Numbered from the stretch's first letter, positions 1-8,166 are shown. The stretch: 64,000 nt of DNA from Muricoccus harenae (GCF_009848505.1 NZ_WWDL01000022.1:1-64000); one strand, 5' to 3'. Notes: generated by a model from the sequence alone, not told the origin. Program-made: numbers and translations.

Positions 1-133
1 CATCTAAGCGGGAAACCAGCCTCAAGACGAGGTCTCCCCAAGGGCCGTGATAGACCATCACGTTGATAGGCCGCAGGTGGAAGTCCGGTAACGGACGTAG
101 CTGAGCGGTCCTAATCGCCCGATCGAACTCACA
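1..133 (+). rRNA. rrl: 23S ribosomal RNA, 3' end (partial)
   Basis: The window opens inside the conserved last part of 23S rRNA: the region around positions 30-120, including the GGTAACGGACGTAGCTGAG and GGTCCTAATCGCC segments, is typical of domain VI just before the 3' terminus. The 5' part lies outside the window. The 3' end is placed by analogy with other bacterial 23S genes, so it is accurate only to about 10 bases. A short inverted repeat (146-163) follows and may belong to precursor processing. Confidence 0.93.
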
Positions 134-145
134 CTTCCCACCGCA

Positions 146-163
146 TGAGGGATAAAACCCTCA
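146..163 (+). other. rRNA spacer stem-loop
   Basis: TGAGGG and CCCTCA arms form a 6-bp stem around an A-rich loop, just after the 23S 3' end and before 5S. It is probably part of the precursor processing region; there is no T-run to suggest termination. Confidence 0.4.
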
Positions 164-253
164 CCGCACGCAGCACCAACACGCACTCCCCACTCACACC
201 AACACACCAAACCATCACCCCACCCCCCATCCGTCACATCTGTTCCGGTCCGG

Positions 254-374
254 TGGCCTGGTGCCTATTGCGAGGCTGCCACACCCGATCCCATCCCGAA
301 CTCGGCCGTGAAACGCCTCCGCGCCCATGGTACTGTGTCTTAAGGCACGGGAGAGTCGGTCGGCGCCAGGCCAC
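254..374 (+). rRNA. rrf: 5S ribosomal RNA
   Basis: About 120 bases with the classic 5S layout: complementary ends (GGCCTGGTGCC near the start and GGCGCCAGGCC near the end), the conserved CCCATCCCGAACTCGGCCGT block in the first half and GGTACTGTG plus GGGAGAGT in the second. It follows 23S at normal spacing and precedes the initiator tRNA, as in many alphaproteobacterial rrn operons. Ends are estimated to within a few bases. Confidence 0.95.
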
Positions 375-417
375 CAGACCGGATCAGATGATACTCCCGA
401 CGGACCCATAACACCCA

Positions 418-494
<77 letters not shown>

Positions 495-501
495 AACATC
501 A

Positions 502-532
502 CCCCGATCCGGAAGGATGCGGGGCTTTTTTG
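502..532 (+). terminator. Rho-independent terminator of the rrn operon
   Basis: CCCCG-ATCC and GGAT-GCGGGG arms enclose a GGAA tetraloop and are followed by CTTTTTT. It lies 8 bases after the tRNA-fMet CCA end and closes the rRNA/tRNA transcript. Confidence 0.85.
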
Positions 533-553
533 CGTCCGCATCCCACCAGCCCA

Positions 554-2389
554 TCACCCGGCGGGCGCCTGCCGAACCCGGCGACGGAAGGGGTTCCGAA
601 TCTTGATCTTGCGGCCTGCAAGAACGCGCTTCGGCGGCCGCTTCGCCAGCTTCGCGCCCTCCGGCCCACGGTGAAGGTGCAGCGTGCGCTCGTGAAAGGC
701 ATCCAGCCCTGGCCGATGCCCAATTGAGATCAGGGCGCTGTCGGGCAGGTTGTCCAGCACGAGCCGCATCATGGTGTCCTGGTTCTCCTCATCCAACGCG
801 GCTGTTGCCTCGTCCATGAAAATCCAGCGCGGCTTCTGGATCAACAGCCGCGCGAAGGCGAGGCGTTGCTGCTCGCCCAGGGACAGCACCTGATCCCAGC
901 GCGCATCCTCCTCCAGCTTCTCCCGCAGATGCGCCAGCCCGACCTGCTCCAGCGCCGCCGTTCCAGCTTCGTCCGACACCGTCTCCGGCGCGTGGGGATA
1001 GGAGAGCGCGCCGCGTAGCGTGCCGAGCGGCAGATAGGGCCGCTGCGGCATGAACATCGTTGCCTCGCGTGGCGGCATGTGAATCTCGCCACTGCCCCAG
1101 GGCCAGATGCCCGCGAAGGCGCGGAACAGCGTACTCTTGCCCGTGCCGGACTCGCCCTTCACCAACACGCGCTCGCCGGCGCGGATTTCTGCCGTCGCCT
1201 CCGCGATCACGACCGAGCCATTCGAGAAGGCCACCTGCACGTCGCGGAAGGCTACCTTCTCCTCTTCGCCGGGGGCCTGCTCAATGCGCACGATGGTGGG
1301 CTGGTCAGGCTCCTCGACCATGGATTCAATCACACGCAGCGATTCACGGAAGCTCAGCAGGCGTTCAACACTGGACCGCCATTCGGCAAGCCGCGGGAAG
1401 TTGTCCACGAACCAGTTCAGCGAAGCCTGCACCTGCCCGAAGGCGGAGCCGATCTGCATCAGCCCGCCCAGAGTGATAGCTCCCGAGAAATAGGAAGGCG
1501 CGGCCACCACGGTCGGGAAGACCGAGGTCAGCATCCCATAGGCGCTGGTCAGCCACATGAGCTTGCGCTGGCTCCGCATCAGGTCGCGCACTGCTGTGGC
1601 CACGCTGGTGAACAGGTTCTGCAACCCGCGCCGCTCATCGGTCTCTCCGCCGATCAGCGCGATCCCCTCGCTGCTCTCGCGCGCCCGCACCAGGCCGAAG
1701 CGGAAATCCGCCTCCTTTGCCGTGCGCCAGAAGTTCAGCGCCACCATCGGCTTGCCGACGAGATAAGTCAGGCCCGAGCCGATGAGCGCATAGATCAATG
1801 CCGCCCAGACCATGTAGCCCGGGATAGCGATTGCATGGCCGCTGATGGTCAGGTTCAGCGCACCAGAAATCGTCCAGAGAATGCCGACGAAGGCAATGAG
1901 CATCACGGCCGAGTTGAAGATGCCCGTCGCGAAATCCACAGCCAGGTCCACGGCCAGCCGTGCATCCTCGGCGATGCGCTGGTCCGGATTATCAGACTCC
2001 CCCGTGCGCTCGAGCTGATAGTGGCGCGCATTGGTCATCCACAGGCTTAGCAGCCGCTGCGTCAGCCATTCACGCCAGCGTAGCTGCACCAGCTGCTTGA
2101 CGTAGAGCTGATAAACCGCCGTCACCATGGACGAGCCCGCCAGCCCCAGGAACAGCACCATCTGCCAGAGGAAGGCGTCGCGGTCGCGATTCTCCAGCGC
2201 GTTGAAGAAATCCCGGTTCCACAGGTTGAACCGGATCTGGATCAGCACCTGCAGCAGCGTCAGCGCCAACAGGCCCAAGCCGAGCCATTTTGCCCGGCGC
2301 TCACGCAGGAAGAATCCCCCCGCCAAGCGAAGGAAGGCCCTCAACGCACCGGTCTGGATCTGGACCTGGGCCCCCGTTGTTTCACTCAC
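554..2389 (-). CDS. SbmA/BacA-type ABC transporter, fused permease and ATPase
   Basis: A 611-residue half-transporter with membrane and ATPase domains in one chain, of the YddA/BacA/Rv1819c class (ABC_membrane_2). Members move peptides, cobalamin or very-long-chain fatty acids across the inner membrane. Membrane segments lie at about 35-55, 75-95, 155-175 and 195-212, then a cytoplasmic ATPase: Walker A GESGTGKST (412-420), signature LSLGEQQR (502-509), Walker B WIFMDEAT (523-530). The start is GTG with only a weak upstream ribosome site. Substrate cannot be read from the sequence. It stands alone, downstream of the small stress genes on the same strand. Confidence 0.88.
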   Translation of the reverse strand: MSETTGAQVQIQTGALRAFLRLAGGFFLRERRAKWLGLGLLALTLLQVLIQIRFNLWNRDFFNALENRDRDAFLWQMVLFLGLAGSSMVTAVYQLYVKQLVQLRWREWLTQRLLSLWMTNARHYQLERTGESDNPDQRIAEDARLAVDLAVDFATGIFNSAVMLIAFVGILWTISGALNLTISGHAIAIPGYMVWAALIYALIGSGLTYLVGKPMVALNFWRTAKEADFRFGLVRARESSEGIALIGGETDERRGLQNLFTSVATAVRDLMRSQRKLMWLTSAYGMLTSVFPTVVAAPSYFSGAITLGGLMQIGSAFGQVQASLNWFVDNFPRLAEWRSSVERLLSFRESLRVIESMVEEPDQPTIVRIEQAPGEEEKVAFRDVQVAFSNGSVVIAEATAEIRAGERVLVKGESGTGKSTLFRAFAGIWPWGSGEIHMPPREATMFMPQRPYLPLGTLRGALSYPHAPETVSDEAGTAALEQVGLAHLREKLEEDARWDQVLSLGEQQRLAFARLLIQKPRWIFMDEATAALDEENQDTMMRLVLDNLPDSALISIGHRPGLDAFHERTLHLHRGPEGAKLAKRPPKRVLAGRKIKIRNPFRRRVRQAPAG

Positions 2390-2428
2390 GCAGTGTCTCG
2401 CTTGTCTTGGGTCACATCGCCATCCGCA

Positions 2429-3091
2429 TCACTGCGGACGTACCAATGGGGCGGGGAGGGGCCCCAGCTTGTCAGGCGTTTCGCCGATCCTGTCGGCATC
2501 CAGCGCCTTGCCGCGACCCTCCACCGTTGCGCCACGCCCCGCTGCGGCGATGGAGCGCCCGGTGTTCAGCCGGTCCCCCAGCGCCGCCGCGATGTCGACC
2601 GGCAAACGGATCACCACGCCTTCGTCCAGGATGGCGCCAAGCACGTCGCCTTGCGGCGTGTAGAGTGGGGAACGGATGGTGCCGGAAACCTCCAACCGCT
2701 CATCCGCCGCGCGGAATTCCGAGAAGGACCAAGCGGGACGGTCGACGAAGCGCGGCGGTGCGCTGCTGTCCTTTGCCCAGGCCAGCAGCGTGATTGCAGG
2801 CACGCGGCGCGCCCGGATGCCATAGACGATGATGGAGCGCCCGGGCTCCACCGCCGCCATGATCTCGTCCGCCACATGCTCGGGAAAGATCACCTGCGGC
2901 CCTTCGCGGAACAGCAGGCGGTCCGTCTTACCCTCCGGTGTCAGGAGGTAGCGGTCCACCACCCCCGTGAAGGACGGCAGCTGGGTCGGGTCAAACCACA
3001 GCCGGGTGCTCTGGCTCTCCTGCCCCCGAACAGGAACCGGCCCCGCGATGAGCATCGCGAGGCCGGCCACCAGCGCCGTGCGGCGTTGCAT
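2429..3091 (-). CDS. secreted hypothetical protein
   Basis: A 220-residue protein with a clear signal peptide (hydrophobic residues 6-20, cleavage likely after VRGQ near 24), so probably periplasmic. The rest is a mixed beta-rich domain with no catalytic motif I recognise. The start is supported by GAGGG seven bases upstream. It begins 7 bases after the DUF1328 gene on the same strand, so the two are likely co-transcribed. Function unknown. Confidence 0.75.
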   Translation of the reverse strand: MQRRTALVAGLAMLIAGPVPVRGQESQSTRLWFDPTQLPSFTGVVDRYLLTPEGKTDRLLFREGPQVIFPEHVADEIMAAVEPGRSIIVYGIRARRVPAITLLAWAKDSSAPPRFVDRPAWSFSEFRAADERLEVSGTIRSPLYTPQGDVLGAILDEGVVIRLPVDIAAALGDRLNTGRSIAAAGRGATVEGRGKALDADRIGETPDKLGPLPAPLVRPQ

Positions 3092-3098
3092 GGATCCC

Positions 3099-3260
3099 TC
3101 AGATCCAGCCCTGGCCCGCCACCAGGGAGATCAGGAAAAGCACGAGGAAAATCACGAACAGGATCTTGGCGATCCCGCTGGCCGCGGAGGAAACGCCGCC
3201 GAAGCCGAGCACGCCCGCGACCAAGGCAATGATAAGGAAAATAACGGTCCAGTAGAGCAT
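3099..3260 (-). CDS. DUF1328 small membrane protein (YtjA family)
   Basis: A 53-residue protein, almost all of it two hydrophobic helices: [20 protein letters not shown], then a small Gly/Ser/Ala turn, then a second segment ending LVAGQGWI. This is the length and pattern of DUF1328/YtjA proteins, which are often part of envelope or general stress regulons. I start it at the internal ATG at 3260, preceded by AAGGAA; the longer reading upstream is not membrane-like. An EcfG-like promoter motif lies 33 bases upstream. Confidence 0.85.
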   Translation of the reverse strand: MLYWTVIFLIIALVAGVLGFGGVSSAASGIAKILFVIFLVLFLISLVAGQGWI

Positions 3261-3292
3261 GTGCGGTTCCTTCAAGGCCGATGCGGCTTGTG

Positions 3293-3317
3293 AACGTCGC
3301 ATCCCAGAGCCGGTTGC
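3293..3317 (-). promoter_or_regulatory. putative EcfG-type promoter for the DUF1328 gene
   Basis: Read on the minus strand: GCAAC, 16 bases, CGTT. The published alphaproteobacterial EcfG pattern is GGAAC, 16-17 bases, CGTT, so there is one mismatch in the -35 element. The -10 element is 33 bases before the start codon, a sensible distance. Confidence 0.45.
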
Positions 3318-3346
3318 CGGTCGGCAACGGGCCCGTTGCAGCGGCG

Positions 3347-3598
3347 CTACACCATGCGTTCTGAACCGCTGTCCTGGACTGCCTGACCGGAGTTCTGCGT
3401 GTCATGCGAGGCGGCCCAGTCCTGCAGCTGCTTCTCGGCCTCGTCCGGTCCCAGGCCGTAGCGCTCACGGATTCGCTCCAGCAGCAGGTCACGCCGGCCG
3501 CCGGCCTGGCTGATGTCCTCCTCAGTCAGCTTCCCCCAGTACTTGCGGACCTTATCGCCCATCTGGCTCCAGTCGCCAGCAAGTCGATCCCAATCCAT
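3347..3598 (-). CDS. CsbD-family stress protein
   Basis: An 83-residue hydrophilic protein. The N-terminal half carries the CsbD signature region ([20 protein letters not shown], then LTEEDI and a Gly-Arg-Arg loop); the C-terminal third is polar and disordered. CsbD proteins are abundant general-stress proteins of unclear biochemical role. The start at 3598 is chosen over an ATG 75 bases upstream because GGAGG precedes it and family similarity begins there. An EcfG-like promoter motif lies 46 bases upstream, and the general stress regulator PhyR is the next gene upstream. Confidence 0.87.
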   Translation of the reverse strand: MDWDRLAGDWSQMGDKVRKYWGKLTEEDISQAGGRRDLLLERIRERYGLGPDEAEKQLQDWAASHDTQNSGQAVQDSGSERMV

Positions 3599-3643
3599 CG
3601 AATCCTCCATGCTGCCCGTCGCGATGCGGGCTCCGTGGAGGGA

Positions 3644-3669
3644 AACGGGCGTCCGGCCCGGCCAGTTGC
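3644..3669 (-). promoter_or_regulatory. putative EcfG-type promoter for the csbD-like gene
   Basis: On the minus strand: GCAAC, 17 bases, CGTT, ending 46 bases before the csbD-like start codon. It has the same GGCAAC-type -35 variant as the promoter candidate before the DUF1328 gene. Matching a pattern this short by chance is possible. Confidence 0.45.
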
Positions 3670-3718
3670 CCATCCGGCCTCGCGGATGGGCAGGGCGCCG
3701 GGCGGAAGAGGCGGCGGA

Positions 3719-4435
3719 TCAGTCCAGCCGAAGCCCGCCCGACACCGCCTGATAGGTCGCGATGGCCAGGGCCACCGGCTCGAAGGGCTTGCTGATGATG
3801 AAGGCGGGCTCCAGCTGCTCTGCGGTCAGCAGGCGTTCCGGATAGGCGGTGACGAAGATCACGGGAGTGTCCTGCTCCTGCAGGATGCGCTGCACCGCGG
3901 AAATGCCGTCGCCGCCCGGGCCGAGATTCACATCCGCCAGGATCAGCCCGGGCTTCAGCTCTCGGGCCATGGACACCGCCTCCGCCTCGCCGCTGGCGAT
4001 CCCCACCACGTTATGGCCGCAGCTCTCGACCAGCTGGCGGATGTCCATGGCGATGATCGGCTCGTCCTCGATCACCATGATGTCGGTCGCAGCCACCGCG
4101 AGCAGTGCGCCACGCGCCGATTCCAGCAGCCGGTGCGCCTCGCCCACGCCCATGCCGACGGCCAGGGCGGCATCCGTCAGGGACAGATCCTCCAGCGCCG
4201 TCAGCAGGAGAAGCTGCCGCTGCTTCGCGGTGATATGTTCGCCGGGGCTGTCGGGCACGAGCCGGCTGACCCCTGAGAAGAGGGCGATCGGGCCTGGCAC
4301 CTCCGGCGGCAGGCCGGCGCGCAGCGCCTTCGCCACTAGCGCATCGCCACGCGCCTGGCTCCCCGTCAGGGCGCGGGCGTAGCGCCGCGCGAAGGGCAGG
4401 GTGCGAAGCAACTCCCCCTGCGTGACAGCACTCAT
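3719..4435 (-). CDS. phyR: PhyR general stress response anti-anti-sigma regulator
   Basis: A 238-residue protein with the diagnostic PhyR order: an N-terminal sigma-like domain resembling ECF regions 2 and 4 (about 1-115) followed by a receiver domain. The receiver keeps acidic pocket E123/D124, phospho-acceptor D168 (LILADVNLG) and K216 (FIISKPF). In Alphaproteobacteria, phosphorylated PhyR sequesters NepR and so frees EcfG sigma. The start at 4435 has GGAGGA upstream. It is transcribed away from the EcfG sigma gene at 4556. NepR, which usually adjoins ecfG, is about 1.4 kb away here. Confidence 0.93.
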   Translation of the reverse strand: MSAVTQGELLRTLPFARRYARALTGSQARGDALVAKALRAGLPPEVPGPIALFSGVSRLVPDSPGEHITAKQRQLLLLTALEDLSLTDAALAVGMGVGEAHRLLESARGALLAVAATDIMVIEDEPIIAMDIRQLVESCGHNVVGIASGEAEAVSMARELKPGLILADVNLGPGGDGISAVQRILQEQDTPVIFVTAYPERLLTAEQLEPAFIISKPFEPVALAIATYQAVSGGLRLD

Positions 4436-4555
4436 CCGTGATAGTCCTCCAACATCCTGCCGGGCCGCCAACATGGCAGAGCCGAACAGGCTTCCACATG
4501 TGGCCGCCGCGCGCCGCGTCGAGTGCGGAGCGCGGTCCTCGCTTCAGCCGGGTAT

Positions 4556-5080
4556 ATGACGATCGACCACCAGGATTTCCGCCCGGCGCTGATACGCCTC
4601 CTACCCGATCTGCGGGCTTTCGCCCGCTTCCTGTCCCGCGATCCGGCCGCAGCCGACGATCTGGTGCAAGACACATTGTTGCGTGCGCTGCGCAACGAGG
4701 AGCAGTGGCAGCCGGGGACCAGCCTCAAGGCCTGGACCTTCTCCATCCTGCGGAACGCATGGTTCGAGAACCGCCGCCGGGCCGCGGCCCAGAAGCGCGC
4801 GCTAGATCGTGTGACGGTGGAGGAGGGAATGCCTGCCGGGCAGGAGCACCGCATGGAGATGATGGGCTTAGCCCGCGCCATGAGCCACCTGCCGCGCGAC
4901 CAGCAGGAGGCGCTGGTTCTGGTGGGTGCCCTTGGCTTCTCCAGCGAGGATGCGGCGCGTGTCGCGGGCGTGCAGGTGGGTACGCTCAAGACCCGGGTCT
5001 CCCGAGCCCGTCGCGCGCTGGCCAGTCGCTACGATGCCAGCGGTCAACCTGATGCCCCGGATGCGCCTTCCGCGAAGTGA
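4556..5080 (+). CDS. ecfG: EcfG-family RNA polymerase sigma factor (copy 1)
   Basis: A 174-residue ECF sigma factor with region 2 (ADDLVQDTLLRALRN, about 35-50) and region 4 with a helix-turn-helix (LPRDQQEALVLVGALGFSSE, then VGTLKTRVSRARRAL). The close linkage to divergent phyR and the region 2 and 4 motifs indicate the EcfG class. I use the ATG at 4556 because similarity starts there, although an in-frame ATG exists at 4523. There is no clear Shine-Dalgarno at either. The short C-terminal tail rich in Asp and Pro is unconserved. Confidence 0.88.
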   Translation: MTIDHQDFRPALIRLLPDLRAFARFLSRDPAAADDLVQDTLLRALRNEEQWQPGTSLKAWTFSILRNAWFENRRRAAAQKRALDRVTVEEGMPAGQEHRMEMMGLARAMSHLPRDQQEALVLVGALGFSSEDAARVAGVQVGTLKTRVSRARRALASRYDASGQPDAPDAPSAK

Positions 5081-5174
5081 ATCCGGGCATGGCGTTTTCG
5101 TGATCCGGAAGGCGGTAACCGAATTCGGGGGCGGTGCATTGGTCCGGTGAAGATCGAGCAGAGGGGATTTACCG

Positions 5175-5795
5175 ATGACCCAGACCGTTGCCGCCCGTCC
5201 GACCCATACCGTCGCGGATTTCCACAAGCTGCTCGTGACCACGCTGCCGAGGCTCCGCGTGCAGGCCCTGGCGCTGACCCGCAACCGCGCCGACGCGGAT
5301 GACCTGGTCCAGGCCGCCGTCACCTCTGCCCTCGCCGCAAAGGACAGCTTCACCCCGGGGACCAATTTCGGCGCCTGGATGTTCCGCATCCTCCGCAACC
5401 GCTTCATCTCCGACGTCCGCCGCAAGCGCGAGACGACCGATATCGACGATGTGCCGAGCAGCGCCTTTGCCCGCCCGGGCGCCCAGGAGGACAGCCTGGT
5501 GATGCGCGAGCTGCGCGGCCATCTTTCCCGCCTGCCGGCCGAGCAGCGCACCGCGCTGGTTATGGTGACGGTCCAGGGCATGTCCTACGAGGAGGTTGCC
5601 GCGGCCATGGATTGCGCCGTGGGCACCGCCAAGTGCCGCGTTTTCCGCGCCCGCCAGACCCTGCAGCGCTGGCTCACCGGCGAGGAGCGCGGCGTCGATG
5701 CGCCGGTCGTCGCTCGGAAGACCTCTTCCCCTCGCGCCCCGCGCCGTCATACTGCGACGGATGAAGCTGGGATGGGGCATGCGACCCCTGTCTGA
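5175..5795 (+). CDS. second EcfG-like ECF sigma factor
   Basis: A 206-residue ECF sigma factor. Region 2 is at about 40-80 (DADDLVQAAVTSAL, AWMFRILRNRF) and region 4 at about 120-170 (LPAEQRTALVMVTVQGMSYE, VGTAKCRVFRARQTL). A basic Ser/Arg-rich tail of about 35 residues follows. It is a divergent paralogue of the sigma factor just upstream and is the gene directly before nepR (2-base gap to the NepR start), so it could be the main NepR-controlled sigma. An AGAGGGGAT ribosome site precedes the ATG. Confidence 0.86.
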   Translation: MTQTVAARPTHTVADFHKLLVTTLPRLRVQALALTRNRADADDLVQAAVTSALAAKDSFTPGTNFGAWMFRILRNRFISDVRRKRETTDIDDVPSSAFARPGAQEDSLVMRELRGHLSRLPAEQRTALVMVTVQGMSYEEVAAAMDCAVGTAKCRVFRARQTLQRWLTGEERGVDAPVVARKTSSPRAPRRHTATDEAGMGHATPV

Positions 5796-5797
5796 GG

Positions 5798-6004
5798 ATG
5801 GACGAGAGTCACTCGAGGAAGAAAGCGGCGCCGGTGGCAAAAACGGTGCAGGGCACGGTGAACGGGCGCGGCTCAGCCGCGCCCGATGCCGCTTTTGACC
5901 TCTGGCTCCAGCGGGGCCTGCACCAGATGTTCGATGATGTCATGCGCGAGCCAATTCCCGAGGAGCTCCTGCGCCTGATCGAGCAGGATCGCGAGCAGGG
6001 CTGA
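5798..6004 (+). CDS. nepR: NepR-like anti-sigma factor
   Basis: A 68-residue protein. The C-terminal half has the NepR core: a first amphipathic helix (LWLQRGLHQMFDDVMREPIP) and a second (EELLRLIEQD) joined by the conserved REPIP turn; the N-terminal 25 residues are basic and disordered. NepR binds EcfG sigma and is displaced by phosphorylated PhyR. It starts right after the second sigma gene and ends 6 bases before the kinase gene, giving a sigma-nepR-kinase operon. Small and easily missed by automated annotation. Confidence 0.85.
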   Translation: MDESHSRKKAAPVAKTVQGTVNGRGSAAPDAAFDLWLQRGLHQMFDDVMREPIPEELLRLIEQDREQG

Positions 6005-6010
6005 CGGCGG

Positions 6011-7807
6011 GTGCCGGACGATCCATCGACGTCCGGCGCCGCCATGCGCGACGACCTGCAAACCCCTTCGCACGCCGGCGCCGGGCGGCTGAGACTCCGA
6101 ATCGCCTCGATCCTCGGGGGTATTCGGGGCCGGATGATCGTGTTGCTGATGGTGGCCGGCATTCCGGTGGTCGCCATCGCCGTCAATAACGCTCTCCAGG
6201 ACTACCACGCCGCCCTCGACGAAGGCCGGAGAGGGGCCGAGTCGTTCCGTTCGCTCATGGCCGTGCGCTACGGCGCTGCGCTCGGGGCTTCCGAGACCCT
6301 ACTCTCTGCCGTCGCCCGGCAGGATCCGCTGGCCCGGCAGGATCCGCTGGAGCGTGGCGGGCTGGCCGGCTGTTCCACTGCCCTGCGCCGCGTCATCGAC
6401 CTGCATCCTGGCGAGATTGCTGAATTGGCACTTGTCGCTCCGGGCCAGCCACCTCTCTGTGGCGGCCTTCCGGAAGGCTTTGAACCAGAGCCCCTTGTGC
6501 GGGAAGCGTTGAGTGGCGGCGCGCCCGCCTATGGCGCCTTCTTGCCCGGTGGCGGAGGGAGATCGCCCGTGCTCCCGGTGGCCGTGCCCGGCACCGGCTC
6601 AACCTGGGCACTGATCGGCTTCCTTGTGCTACGCGAATATCCGACCCTTCCGGGGAGTCGGCCGGTCGAGGGCAACTTCGTTTGGCTGGTCGACCGGAAC
6701 GGCCGCGTGCTCGCGCCCGGCCGGGTCACAACGCCGGAACTACCGCCCTCCGTTGTCGAAAGCCTCGGCGAATCCGAGCGTGCCATCATGGCGTCTGAGC
6801 GGGGCGACGAGATGGCCTATGCCAGCGCCCGCTTGAATCCGGGCCTCCGCCTGATCGTCGGCCATCCCATCTCCCCCGCCAGGGCTGCCGCGCGCGCAGT
6901 CCTGATCCAGCGCATGACGGAACTGGCCACATTCCTCATCGCCTGCCTCGCCGCCATCGTTGTGGGGGCGGACCTGGCCATGGTGCGGCCGCTGCGGCTG
7001 CTGTCGGTGCGCGTGCGTGGCTGGCGGCCGGGCAATGTGTTCCGCGTCAGCCCCGCCGGCACGGAGCCGCGGGAGGTTCGCGCGGTGGAACTGGCCTTCA
7101 GCGAGGCTGCCGCCGCCCTGGCCCGGCGCGAGGCCGATCTGCGCGCCGCGCTCGAACAGCGCGATGCGCTGATGGGCGAGATCCATCATCGGGTGAAGAA
7201 TAACCTGCAGATCGTCTCCTCGCTGCTCAATCTCCAGGCCAGCCGCATCGGCGACCCGGCCGCCGCCGAGGAATTCCTCTCGGCGCGCAACCGCGTCCGG
7301 GCGCTGGCGACGCTGCACCGGCACCTCTACGTGCAGCACTCCTTCGAGACGGTCTCGCTACTGCCCTTCCTGACGGAGCTGGCGAACCAGCAATTCGCCT
7401 CCCACAACGAGGCGCCGGGCGAGCGGCTGGCGCTGAAGCTGGACGTCGCCGACATCACCATCTCGACCGACCAGGCCGTCTCCCTCTCGCTGCTGGTGAC
7501 CGAAGCCGTTGGGAATGCCGTCGAGCACGCCTTCCCCGATGAGGCGCGTGGCGCCGTCCGACTCAGCCTCGTCGAAGAGAATGGCGAGGTGACGCTGGTC
7601 ATCGAGGATGACGGGATCGGCCTGCCGGACCGCGGAGCGCGCCCACGCGGCCTCGGCCTTCAGTTGATGGAGGGCTTCGCCAAGCAACTCGGCGGCCAGC
7701 TGACCGGCGGGCGGCTAGAGCCAGGGGAGGGGGGACGGACCGGCACGCGTTGGGTCGTGCGCTTCCCCGTCCGGGAGAATCCGGCACCGCGCGCCATGGC
7801 GCGCTGA
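6011..7807 (+). CDS. HisKA_2-type sensor histidine kinase of the general stress response
   Basis: A 598-residue membrane kinase. TM1 is at about 41-60 and TM2 at about 306-328, enclosing a periplasmic sensor domain of roughly 245 residues. The cytoplasmic part has a HisKA_2 phospho-acceptor motif EIHHRVKNNLQ (390-400) and a HATPase with EAVGNAVEHAF and DDGIGLPD boxes. HisKA_2/HWE kinases are the usual PhyR phosphorylating enzymes, so this is probably the PhyK equivalent. GTG start 6 bases after nepR; an ATG at 6044 is possible. An exact 18-base tandem duplication (6314-6349) repeats ARQDPL in the sensor domain. Confidence 0.87.
   Translation: MPDDPSTSGAAMRDDLQTPSHAGAGRLRLRIASILGGIRGRMIVLLMVAGIPVVAIAVNNALQDYHAALDEGRRGAESFRSLMAVRYGAALGASETLLSAVARQDPLARQDPLERGGLAGCSTALRRVIDLHPGEIAELALVAPGQPPLCGGLPEGFEPEPLVREALSGGAPAYGAFLPGGGGRSPVLPVAVPGTGSTWALIGFLVLREYPTLPGSRPVEGNFVWLVDRNGRVLAPGRVTTPELPPSVVESLGESERAIMASERGDEMAYASARLNPGLRLIVGHPISPARAAARAVLIQRMTELATFLIACLAAIVVGADLAMVRPLRLLSVRVRGWRPGNVFRVSPAGTEPREVRAVELAFSEAAAALARREADLRAALEQRDALMGEIHHRVKNNLQIVSSLLNLQASRIGDPAAAEEFLSARNRVRALATLHRHLYVQHSFETVSLLPFLTELANQQFASHNEAPGERLALKLDVADITISTDQAVSLSLLVTEAVGNAVEHAFPDEARGAVRLSLVEENGEVTLVIEDDGIGLPDRGARPRGLGLQLMEGFAKQLGGQLTGGRLEPGEGGRTGTRWVVRFPVRENPAPRAMAR
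6314..6349 (+). repeat. exact in-frame 18-base tandem repeat
   Basis: Two perfect copies of an 18-base unit (6314-6331 and 6332-6349) encode ARQDPL twice in the periplasmic domain of the stress kinase. In-frame duplication of this kind can expand or contract by slippage. Confidence 0.85.
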
Positions 7808-7837
7808 GGGCGCTCCGTCAGTTCCCAATGCCGAAGA

Positions 7838-7993
7838 TCAGTTCGGCACGGCTGCGAGCTGCAACTCGCCGGAGTCAAAGGCCGCAAGGAGCAAATCCGC
7901 TCCCTCCACCACCGAGTTGAACTGCATGTAGGCGACCGGACCGGCGATCAGGCCTGCCAGGAGCACCATCATCGCGATCCGCTGGATCCTCAT
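7838..7993 (-). CDS. small single-span membrane protein
   Basis: A 51-residue protein with a hydrophobic N-terminal segment (about 6-25, IAMMVLLAGLIAGPVAYMQF) and a short acidic tail. It could be a membrane-anchored or a secreted mini-protein. The start at 7993 has GGGAAGA upstream. It is convergent with the stress kinase and divergent from the DUF883 gene. I do not recognise a family; the position suggests a stress-related product, but that is inference. Confidence 0.55.
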   Translation of the reverse strand: MRIQRIAMMVLLAGLIAGPVAYMQFNSVVEGADLLLAAFDSGELQLAAVPN

Positions 7994-8044
7994 CGCCGTT
8001 TCTTCCCTGGCCTGCTGGCCATGCCTTCGAATTGCGGTGTCACA

Positions 8045-8070
8045 GGAACGCGGCGCCTCGCCCACAGGTT
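8045..8070 (+). promoter_or_regulatory. putative EcfG-type promoter for the DUF883/holin-like operon
   Basis: GGAAC (8045-8049), 17 bases, GGTT (8067-8070). The -35 element matches the EcfG consensus exactly, the -10 differs from CGTT only in its first base, and spacing is standard. It is 97 bases before the DUF883 start codon. Confidence 0.55.
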
Positions 8071-8166
8071 GCGGCATCGCAAAGGCGGCGCGTCACCATC
8101 CTCGCAACCGCCCACCCGGGGCCGCGTTGCGGATGGGACCGAGACGTGTCGAAGGAGAGACCAGAC

